Part shown: one piece after another, positions 43,194-50,796 of the stretch
How the letters are laid out: every line of letters begins with the position of its first letter
Position numbering within the stretch: position 1 is the stretch's first letter
NCBI RefSeq assembly: GCF_003385235.1
Contig: NZ_PQIA01000029.1
Location: forward strand, 1-64,000
Reading direction: 5' to 3'
Source of the DNA: Amycolatopsis circi
Lineage (GTDB): Bacteria > Actinomycetota > Actinomycetes > Mycobacteriales > Pseudonocardiaceae
Length of the DNA stretch: 64,000 bases
Position numbers and translations under genes: made by a program
Notes under the pieces: generated by a model
What the model was told of the DNA's origin: nothing
What the model saw: only the letters and a program-made list of their open reading frames with translations
Database searches by the model: none

Positions 43194-44636
43194 TCAGCGG
43201 GCCGCTACCCGCACGGTGCGCAGCAGCGGATCCACCGGATCGGGCAGGAACATGCCCGCGGCCACGCCGCTGCGCAGGTAGTCGAGCACGGGGCCGGTCA
43301 GCACCTCGCCGGGAAGCACCGCGGGGACGCCTGGCGGGTAGGGGCTGATCGTTTCGGCGGCGATCCGTCCTGCCGCCTTCTCGGCCGGGATCTGTTCGGC
43401 CGGGCCGAAAAACGCATCGCGGGGCAGCTGCGCCTGGTCTGGTTCCAGGTCCTCGGGCGTGGGCAGTTCCACCGGCTTCGCGCGGGGCAGTTCACCGGCG
43501 TGGTCGGACAGCGCTTGGAGTGCCTCGACCAGCCGGGCGGCGGTGTCCTCGGCATCGCCGACGGTCAGCTGGGCGGCGATCCGGCGATGGTCCGAAAGCC
43601 CCACATCGACCCGTTGCCGGTCCCGCAGCCAATGGTTCGCGTCGTAGCCGGTGCAACCGAGTTCGGACACGTCGAGCAGCAGTTTCAGCGGGTCCCGGTC
43701 GTCCGCCCGGCCGGGACCGACGAGTTCGGCGTCTCCCAGCACGGTGATTCCGGCGATTCCGGCGACGCGCTTCCGGGTGTCCGCGGCCAGCACGAGCACG
43801 TCGTCGAGCAGGCCTTTTCCGTGCTCGACCATGTGCCGGCGCCAGCCGTCCAAGCCGGCGTAAACAAGCGACGACGGGCTGGTCGTGTCGAGCAGGTCGG
43901 CGCGCATGGCGAGCACGTCGGCGTCCACGAGGTCGCCGCGCAGGTGGTAGACCGAGCCTTGTTCGAGGCCCGCGCCCATCTTGTGCACGCTCGTCACGCA
44001 CAGGTCGGCGCCCGCGTCCATCGCCCACGCCGGAAGGTCCGGGTGGAACGGGAAATGCGCGCCCCAGGCCTCGTCGACGATCAGCGGCGCCCCGCGTTCG
44101 TGGCAGACTCGCGCGACGCCGCGGATGTCCGCGCAGGAGCCGTAGTCGGTCGGCGTGATGAGCAGCATTCCCTTTGCTGACGGGTGTTCCGCGAAGGCCG
44201 CCTCGGTTTCTTCCGGGCCTGGCGGGTGGGCGAAATGCAGGGTCCGGTCCCAGCGCGGAGGCACCCACACCGGCCGGATGCCGCTGAGGATGAGCCCGGC
44301 GACCACGGATTTGTGCGCGTTACGGGAGATAAGCAGTTCCTCGCTCGGTCCCGCGACCGACAGCATGGCCGACTTGGCCGACAACGAGCTGCCGCAGGTG
44401 GAGCAGAACGCGCGGTCCGCGTGCACCGCGTCCGCCATCAGGCCTTCGGCTTCGGCGAGCGCGCCATGGTTGAGCGCCCGGTCGTCCAGGCCGTTCATCA
44501 GGATGATGTCCGAGGCGAACACGTCGCGGCCGACGATCTCCGCCAGCCGCGGGTCGACGCCGCGGCCCTGTTTGTGTCCGGGCGGCAGGAACGAGACGTG
44601 CCCGGACGTGCGAAACCGCCGGATCGCTTCGAGCAC
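43194..44636 (-). CDS. Orn/Lys/Arg decarboxylase family (fold-type I PLP enzyme)
   Basis: 480 residues from GTG 44636. PLP lysine is in TSVHKMGAGL; VDEAWGAHF holds the PLP-binding Asp; the N-terminal PPGHKQGRGVDPR motif is typical. It decarboxylates a basic amino acid to a diamine (putrescine, cadaverine or agmatine). Expected N-terminal residues DHSRAPV can be read in frame upstream of the GTG, but no start codon precedes them before a TGA. The true start is therefore the GTG, or a start codon was lost. Exact substrate not determined. Confidence 0.9.
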   Translation of the reverse strand: MLEAIRRFRTSGHVSFLPPGHKQGRGVDPRLAEIVGRDVFASDIILMNGLDDRALNHGALAEAEGLMADAVHADRAFCSTCGSSLSAKSAMLSVAGPSEELLISRNAHKSVVAGLILSGIRPVWVPPRWDRTLHFAHPPGPEETEAAFAEHPSAKGMLLITPTDYGSCADIRGVARVCHERGAPLIVDEAWGAHFPFHPDLPAWAMDAGADLCVTSVHKMGAGLEQGSVYHLRGDLVDADVLAMRADLLDTTSPSSLVYAGLDGWRRHMVEHGKGLLDDVLVLAADTRKRVAGIAGITVLGDAELVGPGRADDRDPLKLLLDVSELGCTGYDANHWLRDRQRVDVGLSDHRRIAAQLTVGDAEDTAARLVEALQALSDHAGELPRAKPVELPTPEDLEPDQAQLPRDAFFGPAEQIPAEKAAGRIAAETISPYPPGVPAVLPGEVLTGPVLDYLRSGVAAGMFLPDPVDPLLRTVRVAAR

Positions 44637-44761
44637 TGGTGCGCGGGAATGATCGGCCGCCCGCCCCGCGTACCCAGTCCGGCCGATCTCAAACGCGGTC
44701 CCGTTTCGACGGGCTCGATAGGGGTAATCCGAGGTGGTCTTCGCCCGGAGACGGAGGAATC

Positions 44762-44935
44762 ATGACTCAGATGACAGAAGAACCGCAGCCGGTCGGCGGC
44801 TCCCTCGCGGCGCCGCGGCGCACGTGGATCGGCGACCACGACCCGACGGACCAGAACTGGCAGGAGGTCGGCGACGAAATCCAGGCGGCCGCGCAACGGG
44901 CCGGAAGGACGTGGCAGCAGCCGGAAACCGATTGA
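44762..44935 (+). CDS. Small acidic conserved-type protein
   Basis: 57 residues, MTQMTEEPQPVGGS ... RTWIGDHDPTDQNWQEVGDEI. It is preceded by GGAGG at good distance from the ATG. Codon bias is normal. No family recognised; it is divergent from the PLP decarboxylase gene and followed by a hairpin. Confidence 0.65.
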   Translation: MTQMTEEPQPVGGSLAAPRRTWIGDHDPTDQNWQEVGDEIQAAAQRAGRTWQQPETD

Positions 44936-44952
44936 ACGAACCCCGGAAACCG

Positions 44953-45030
44953 ACGACGGCGAAAGGACGGCCGGAAAGGTCTGATCGGGCAAACGGAATT
45001 GCCTGAACGTCCTCCGGCTTTCGCCGTCGT
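44953..45030. terminator. Large stem-loop after the small ORF
   Basis: Perfect 13-bp arms ACGACGGCGAAAG / CTTTCGCCGTCGT separated by 52 nt, with additional GACG/CGTC pairing inside. It fits a terminator or leader structure. The rest of the 44936-45259 spacer shows no gene. Confidence 0.45.
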
Positions 45031-45259
45031 TGCCTTGCGCGCGCTTCCGGCCGCCGTCGCCGCTTCGAGGGCGGCCGCCGGGTCGTCGCAGGTCAGCGCA
45101 CGGCGGGTCGGCCAGATGGCCGATGCCCGGACGAGGTTGCCCGCCGACTGGCCGGAATGGACGGACTTTTCGGACGATCCTGCCCTCCCCCGGTCTCACT
45201 ACCTTCGGATCGCTCCCGCTTCCCGCAGAAGCGGACCGTCGCCGAAGGAGTTCGCATCG

Positions 45260-46129
45260 ATGAAGATGCTCGTGGGGGTTCTCGCGCTCGCCGCCGCCGC
45301 AGGGCTGGTCGCCGCGATCGCCGTGGCCTGCGGTTCCGGCGGCACTGACTGGCAGGCCGCGTGCGAAGCGGCTCCGGCCGCGGCGGCGGGCAAGCATCCG
45401 AACGCCGTCGCCGAAGCCCGGAAAGCCTTGCTGAGCAACGGAAACGATCCGCGGCTCGAGATCGAGGTCGTCGATCTCGACTCGTGCACGGTCGAGGTCG
45501 GCTGGAAATCCGATCAGCCGCAGCCGACCGCGTCCGTGGTGAAGCTGCTCATCGCGCTCGACCTCCTCGACCGGTCCGGAGTTCCCTCCGACAGCGACGC
45601 CGCCACCGTCCGCGCCATGCTCTCGGCCAGCGACGACCACGCGGCCAGCCGACTCTGGCAGCAACTCGGCGGACCGGCGATCGTCCGGCGGCAGGCCGGG
45701 AAACTGGGGCTCGCGCACACTTCGCCGCCCGCCGACCCCGGCCAATGGGGCTCCACCCAGATGTCGGCCGAAGACGTCGTCGCGGTCTACCGGCACATCA
45801 CCGCGGGACGGTCCACAGAGGAACGGGAATTCCTTACCGAGGCATTGGAGAGCGCCCCGCGCAACGCCGCTGACGGGTTCGATCAACACTTCGGGATCCC
45901 GCGAGCGTTTCCGGGCGCGAAATGGGCGATCAAGCAGGGGTGGGGCACCTCCGAAGGGCGACGGGTGCTCAACACGACCGGCCTGGTCCGGACCGAGTCC
46001 CGGACCTTCGCGGTAGCGGTCATGAGCACTTGGGACGACAGCATCGACGTCACCGTCGCGACCAAGGCGCTCACGACCGCTACCGGGGCGTTGAAGAATT
46101 CTCTTGCTGGAAGCAGCAAACTCACCTGA
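45260..46129 (+). CDS. Class A beta-lactamase-fold serine hydrolase, probable lipoprotein
   Basis: 289 residues from ATG 45260, with GAAGGAG 9 nt upstream. An N-terminal membrane segment ends AIAVAC, giving a possible lipidated Cys24. TASVVK (Ser92, Lys95) is the nucleophile motif, SASDDH near 123 stands for SDN, and KQGWG for KTG. It may be a penicillin-interactive protein or a beta-lactamase-like hydrolase at the outer face of the membrane. Activity against lactams is uncertain, as the Glu166 loop is not clear. Confidence 0.85.
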   Translation: MKMLVGVLALAAAAGLVAAIAVACGSGGTDWQAACEAAPAAAAGKHPNAVAEARKALLSNGNDPRLEIEVVDLDSCTVEVGWKSDQPQPTASVVKLLIALDLLDRSGVPSDSDAATVRAMLSASDDHAASRLWQQLGGPAIVRRQAGKLGLAHTSPPADPGQWGSTQMSAEDVVAVYRHITAGRSTEEREFLTEALESAPRNAADGFDQHFGIPRAFPGAKWAIKQGWGTSEGRRVLNTTGLVRTESRTFAVAVMSTWDDSIDVTVATKALTTATGALKNSLAGSSKLT

Positions 46130-46175
46130 ACCGACATCAGTCCTTTGTGGACCAGATTAGGTGTTCGAACGGCGA

Positions 46176-46655
46176 TCAGGCTTTGGCGCTCTGCAGTTTC
46201 AGCGGATTCTTCGGCGCGTCCGGCCGCGCGTCGATCATCCGCTGTCCCAGTTCCCGCAGCTGTTTGCGGCCCATCGCCGAGCGGACCTCGGGAAACCAGT
46301 CGTCCTCTTCTTCCTCGACGTGGTGGCGGACGTTTTCCGTCAGCACCGTCACCTTCGCGTCGAAGGTTTCGTCCTCCGGGTCCAGGTCGAGCAGCTCCGA
46401 GAGCATCCACACCACGACGTGATGCTCCTCGACGCTCTCCAGGACGTGGTCCTTCGTCTCCGGCACCGCTTCCTTCGCCGCGGGGTAGAAGATCTCTTCC
46501 TCGAGGTAGGCGTGGACGGTCAGCTCTTCGATGATCGAGTCGACGATCCGGCGCTTTTTCCGGTGGGCCTTCTCCCCCGCTTTCTCGAACTCCTTGAACA
46601 GCTTCTCCACCGTCTTGTGGTCGTTCTTGAGCAGCACGATCGCGTCGGTCGACAT
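46176..46655 (-). CDS. Hemerythrin-like (HHE) domain protein
   Basis: 159 residues from ATG 46655; GAGGA lies 5 nt upstream. Iron-ligand-type motifs are NDHKTVEKLF, HAYLEEEIFYP, EEHHVVVWML and HHVEEEEDDWFP in four helices. Such proteins bind di-iron and sense or buffer oxygen, NO or iron. It is convergent with the serine hydrolase gene. Confidence 0.92.
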   Translation of the reverse strand: MSTDAIVLLKNDHKTVEKLFKEFEKAGEKAHRKKRRIVDSIIEELTVHAYLEEEIFYPAAKEAVPETKDHVLESVEEHHVVVWMLSELLDLDPEDETFDAKVTVLTENVRHHVEEEEDDWFPEVRSAMGRKQLRELGQRMIDARPDAPKNPLKLQSAKA

Positions 46656-46812
46656 CGGTGTCCTCACAGTGCGGTCCGGGCGCGGGCACTGCAGGGTGGG
46701 CCGCCCGCGGTTTCTTGGCCGCCGGATTACCCTTTCCCCGCCCGCGAAAACACCCGTTTGCACGCGAACCGGTCCGGGTATTCCGATGCCCCCGGACCAC
46801 AGGAGAGCATCA

Positions 46813-47907
46813 GTGAGCGACCAGACCGGCGACGAGCTGACCTTCGGCATCGAAGAGGAGTTCCTGGTCGTCGACCGGAACGGCCGGTTGTCCCAGGCCG
46901 ATCAGGTGGTCTCCGACGCCGCGGAAACGGGCGACGGCGACGGCGAGCTGCAGCACGAACTGATCCAGGCGCAGGCCGAGATCGCCACGGACGTCTGCCG
47001 GACTCGCGACGAGGCGCTGCAGCGGCTTCGCGAACTGCGCGACGACCTGGCCTCGGCCGCGCGTCGGCAGGGCCGCCGGTTGCTGCCCGCGGCCTCGCCG
47101 CCGGTGCCGGAAGAGAAGTTGCCCGTCGTCACCCGGAGTCCGCGCTACGAACGGATCGCCGAGCAATTCGGGGCCACCGCGCGGACGTCGCTGACCTGCG
47201 GCTGTCACGTGCACGTCGCGATCCCGGACAAGGAGACCGGCATCCAGGTCCTCGGGCGGATCCGGCCGTGGCTGCCCGCGCTGCTGACCGTGACCGCGAA
47301 TTCGGCCATCGCCGACGGTTACGACACCGGATACCGCAGCTGGCGCTACCAGCAATGGAGCCGCTGGCCCTCGGCCGGGCCGCCGCCGCGGTTCTCGTCG
47401 CTCGACGAGTACGAAGCCGTCGTCGACGCCTGGCTGCGCTCGGGCGCGATCCTCGACCGCGGGATGGTCTACTGGGACGTCCGGCTGTCGGAGAAACAGC
47501 CGACCATCGAGTTCCGCATCGCCGACGTCGCCGCGACGCCGGAGGAAGCCGTCCTGCTCGGCGTGCTGGCTCGGGGCCTGGTCGCCACCGCGCTGGCGGA
47601 CGGCAATCCCCCGCCGTACCTGGCGAACGAGGTGCTGCGCGCCCAGCTCTGGCGCGCGTCGCGGGACGGGGTCGCTGGCCGGTGCCCGCACCCGCGCAAC
47701 GGCGACTTGGCGCCGACGAAGGCCGTGCTCGCGGACCTCATCGAGCTGACCGGGTCCGCGCTGGACTCCGCCGGGGACCTGGAATTCGCCCAGGAGGCAA
47801 CGGCACGATTGTGCGCCGAGGGCGGCGGCGCGGACCGGCAGCGACGGCGCTTCGCCGAACGGGGTCGCGGCGAAGACGTGGTTGATCTGCTCGCGGGTAC
47901 GCCCTGA
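46813..47907 (+). CDS. Glutamate-cysteine ligase family protein (YbdK type)
   Basis: 364 residues from GTG 46813, AGGAG 8 nt upstream. N-terminal TFGIEEEFLVVD, then CGCHVHVAIPD and IEFRIADVAATPEEA are the ATP/glutamate site motifs of the GCS2 family. YbdK-type enzymes make gamma-glutamyl-cysteine weakly or join other amine substrates. In mycothiol-using actinobacteria the physiological product is usually unknown. It is preceded by the divergent hemerythrin gene. Confidence 0.92.
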   Translation: MSDQTGDELTFGIEEEFLVVDRNGRLSQADQVVSDAAETGDGDGELQHELIQAQAEIATDVCRTRDEALQRLRELRDDLASAARRQGRRLLPAASPPVPEEKLPVVTRSPRYERIAEQFGATARTSLTCGCHVHVAIPDKETGIQVLGRIRPWLPALLTVTANSAIADGYDTGYRSWRYQQWSRWPSAGPPPRFSSLDEYEAVVDAWLRSGAILDRGMVYWDVRLSEKQPTIEFRIADVAATPEEAVLLGVLARGLVATALADGNPPPYLANEVLRAQLWRASRDGVAGRCPHPRNGDLAPTKAVLADLIELTGSALDSAGDLEFAQEATARLCAEGGGADRQRRRFAERGRGEDVVDLLAGTP

Positions 47908-47918
47908 ACGCGGCCCGT

Positions 47919-48008
47919 TCAGCGCCGGTGCGCCCATGCGGCGGCCGGGCAGTAGGTGCCGAACGCCGCGGGGCCCAGCCGCTACCAGGGATCAGCAGCA
48001 CCGTGCGT
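47919..48008 (-). pseudogene. Decayed tandem copy of the DUF1206 gene 3' end
   Basis: On the minus strand this reads GPAAFGTYCPAAAWAHRR and a TGA. It closely parallels the true C-terminus GLAAFGAYCLAAAWTHRR whose stop lies exactly 90 bp away at 48009. A 90-bp tandem duplication of the gene end with its stop codon is the simplest explanation. Confidence 0.75.
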
Positions 48009-48824
48009 TCAGCGGCGGTGTGTCCAAGCCGCCGCCAGGCAATACGCGCCGAACGCCGCGAGACCCAGTGCGACCAGCGTCAGCAACACCGTGCCGAACG
48101 GCTGGGCAGCGAACGTCTTGAGACTGGCATCCAACCCGCCCGCCTCCTTCGCGTCCGAGCGGAAACCGGCGTAGCCCAGCAGGAACGCGGTCATCGCGAA
48201 AACGACCGCCTTGGCCAAGTACCCGGTGGTGCCCAATCGGCCGACCCAGCGGCGGGTCTTGCCGGGCAGTCCGGCGGGGTCGAGGTCTTCGAGGAAGGTC
48301 TGCTTCACGCCCTTGACCCCGGCGGCGACGGCGACCCCGAGCACGATCGCAGCGGCGGCCACGACCAGCGCCGGACCGGCGGGCAGCTGGAGGAGTTTCG
48401 CGGTGAACTCCTGCTGGGTCTGGTCGCTCGAACCTCCCCCGCCCTCGCCCGCGGCGAGTCGGACGGCGCTGACGCCCAGTGCGAGCACCACAATCCCCCG
48501 GGCAGCAGCACCCAGCCGTTTGCGCGTCCGCTTCCCGCCGCTGGTCCAGGTGTAACCGGTCGCGGCCATCAGGAACTGCCACAGCCCGAACGCGACCAGA
48601 CCGGCCGCGAGCACCCACAGCAGGACCTGGCCGAACACGGTCGAACCGGCCTCCCGCAGGGCGCCCTTCTGGTCGGTCTGCTCGCCGCTGCCGAACGCGA
48701 CCCGCACGGCGAGGTAGGCGAGGATGAGGTGCACGAGCGCGTAACAGGCCATCCCCGCCCGGCCGAGCAGCTGGGCGGTGTCGGTTTTTTCTCCGCGGGC
48801 GACGGTGTTGGAGATCCGGTTCAT
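48009..48824 (-). CDS. DUF1206 membrane protein
   Basis: 271 residues from ATG 48824. Six membrane helices arranged as three related pairs: LLGRAGMACYALVHLILAYLA, LLWVLAAGLVAFGLWQFL, GIVVLALGVSAVRLA and others, with the recurrent GR-G-ATYG-K motif (GRLGTTGYLAKAVVFAMTAFLL). This is the DUF1206 pattern, common in actinobacteria; function unknown. Its 3' end is duplicated downstream. Confidence 0.88.
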   Translation of the reverse strand: MNRISNTVARGEKTDTAQLLGRAGMACYALVHLILAYLAVRVAFGSGEQTDQKGALREAGSTVFGQVLLWVLAAGLVAFGLWQFLMAATGYTWTSGGKRTRKRLGAAARGIVVLALGVSAVRLAAGEGGGGSSDQTQQEFTAKLLQLPAGPALVVAAAAIVLGVAVAAGVKGVKQTFLEDLDPAGLPGKTRRWVGRLGTTGYLAKAVVFAMTAFLLGYAGFRSDAKEAGGLDASLKTFAAQPFGTVLLTLVALGLAAFGAYCLAAAWTHRR

Positions 48825-48920
48825 GCGGAGGGGATACCCGCTCCGGCGGCGGTGCCGTTGCGGCAGATGGCGCAATCCGCCGCCCGGGAGATCCACAGAG
48901 GACGGTCGGATCACGGGTGG

Positions 48921-49379
48921 TCAGCGCTCGATTTCGGACCGCGACGGGAGGGGTCGGCTCGGCTCGGTCAGCCAGCCCGTTCTCCGTCGCGTCCTCGCGT
49001 TCAGCGCGGCGTCGTCGAGGCTGCGCACGACCGGAAGCGTTCGGTCGAGACCCAGCAAGGCCAGCGGGCGCAGGACAGCGCGTTGGTGCGCGACCGCCGC
49101 GAACCGCACCCCGGCGTCGCGGGCGGCCTTGGCCTGTTCGGCGAGGAATTCCAGGACCCGGGCCGAGCAGAACGGCACCTCGGTCAGGTCCACGAGCAGG
49201 GTCACCGGCCGCAGGCCGAGTTCGCCGGACATGATCCGGCGGAGCCGGGGGACGTCGGCGACCTCCAGCTCCCCCTCCAGGGTCACCACCGTCGACCTCG
49301 CGGTGCGGGTCAGCGTGCGGGCGGGACGCCCGGCGGGGCACAGGACGGTCAGGCTCAACGGCGTGGCGTTGCGGTGCAT
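48921..49379 (-). CDS. STAS-domain protein (anti-sigma antagonist-like)
   Basis: 152 residues from ATG 49379, GAGGAGGG about 10 nt upstream. STVVTLEGELEVADVPRLRRIM and LLVDLTEVPFCSARVLEFL form the STAS fold. The phospho-serine lies in FCSARVL rather than the common SSAGL. It is a third, separate STAS protein, 18 kb from the partner-switch operon, with no kinase or phosphatase beside it. Confidence 0.85.
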   Translation of the reverse strand: MHRNATPLSLTVLCPAGRPARTLTRTARSTVVTLEGELEVADVPRLRRIMSGELGLRPVTLLVDLTEVPFCSARVLEFLAEQAKAARDAGVRFAAVAHQRAVLRPLALLGLDRTLPVVRSLDDAALNARTRRRTGWLTEPSRPLPSRSEIER

Positions 49380-49572
49380 GGTTTTCGTTCCCTCCTCGCG
49401 AAAAGCGGGGCGGGGACCGGGAACGTGCGCGGCGCGGCCGAACTGCTGGATCCCCCTCCCCGGCTGGTGCTCGAAGACAGCGGCTGCTCGGCTGAGCGAC
49501 GATGCCGCCAAGATACCTGCGAGGCGCCCGTTTTGCGCAACCCTGGCTCACCCGCCTGCGGTACGCGAGCGA

Positions 49573-50796
49573 TCAGCCCGTAGCCAGTCCGGGTTCCGGC
49601 CGCGGCGGGCTGCGGTAGATCCGGATCGTCAGCAGCGTCGTGACCACGCAGCCGAGCCCCATGAAAGCGAGCATCGTCCGGGTGCCCGCGAGTTCCGCGA
49701 TCGGCCCCAGCACCGCCGTGCCGACCGGGATCATCGCCCGGTCCGTGCTCGCGATGCCCATGATCCGGCCGAGGAGGTTGCCGGGGGCGGTCGCCTGCAG
49801 GGCCGCTCGGTTGGCGGTGCGGTAGCACTGTCCGACCAGTCCGACGACCACCATCGTCGCGCCGGCGCCGATCGCGGCGGGTTTTCCGGTGAAGCCGCTT
49901 GGCACCAGCAGGACCAGCAGCGCGAAGCCGAGGAGCACCGCACCGATCGCGGCCAGCCTCGCGGGATTTGCCGGCGGGCGGCGGGACATGGTCGTCGAGG
50001 CGGCCAGTGCGCCCGCCGCGCCGCAGGTCAACAGCAGGGCCGCGGTGCTTCCGTCGCCGTCGAAAAGGTCTTTCGACAGGAGCGGCATCATTGCGGTGTA
50101 AGGGAAAGCGAACAGCATCGGTCCCATCGCGAGGGCGATCTGACGGCGCATCGCCGGGTTTTGCCGGAGCAGACGCCAGACCGACTCCGCGGGCGGCGAA
50201 GGGCCCGAGGCGGTCGGTGCTGGATCGTGCTCGGGCAGGACGGTCAGGCAGCACAGGGCGACGAGCGTGCAGAAAGCGTTGAACCAGAACGCGGTGCGGA
50301 CCGAGCTGACCGCGAGGACGAGCGCGCCGACCGCGGGACCGAGGATCATCGCCCCGTTCAGGCAGGCCGAGTGCATCGCGATCACCGCGGTGAGCGGTCG
50401 CTGGCCGCGCAGCGACGGCAGGAGCGTCTGTCTCAGCACAGGTTCGGCGCTGCCCGCTGAGGCTCGTGCGAACACCATCGCGCACACGAGCCACAGCGGG
50501 CCGCCCGCCGTCACGATCCAGGCGAGGCACAGCGTCGAGACGAAGAGCGCCACGCGCAGACCCGCGAGGAGCCGGCGTTTGTCGTAGCGGTCGGCGAGCC
50601 ATCCGGCCGGCGCGGTGAACAGCAGGATGGGCGCGAGCCGCACCACGTTCACCGTCGCCAGCGCGGTGGCCGAACCGGTCTGCTCGACCACGTACCAGTT
50701 GAGCGCGACGAGGTCCGCGGTGTCGCCGATCCGGGAAGACAGCGTGCCGGCCAGAAACAGGCGCAGCGGCAGTCGTCCGGCAGTGCCCGCGGTCAT
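49573..50796 (-). CDS. MFS exporter, probably for the siderophore
   Basis: 407 residues, twelve helices; LFLAGTLSSRIGDTADLVALNWYVVEQTGSATALA and PAGWLADRYDKRRLL are typical of the EntS/enterobactin-exporter-like MFS group. The ATG overlaps the stop of the NIS synthetase gene (ATGA), so the two proteins are made together. Export of the newly made siderophore is the natural role. No receptor or ABC importer gene is in the window. Confidence 0.88.
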   Translation of the reverse strand: MTAGTAGRLPLRLFLAGTLSSRIGDTADLVALNWYVVEQTGSATALATVNVVRLAPILLFTAPAGWLADRYDKRRLLAGLRVALFVSTLCLAWIVTAGGPLWLVCAMVFARASAGSAEPVLRQTLLPSLRGQRPLTAVIAMHSACLNGAMILGPAVGALVLAVSSVRTAFWFNAFCTLVALCCLTVLPEHDPAPTASGPSPPAESVWRLLRQNPAMRRQIALAMGPMLFAFPYTAMMPLLSKDLFDGDGSTAALLLTCGAAGALAASTTMSRRPPANPARLAAIGAVLLGFALLVLLVPSGFTGKPAAIGAGATMVVVGLVGQCYRTANRAALQATAPGNLLGRIMGIASTDRAMIPVGTAVLGPIAELAGTRTMLAFMGLGCVVTTLLTIRIYRSPPRPEPGLATG

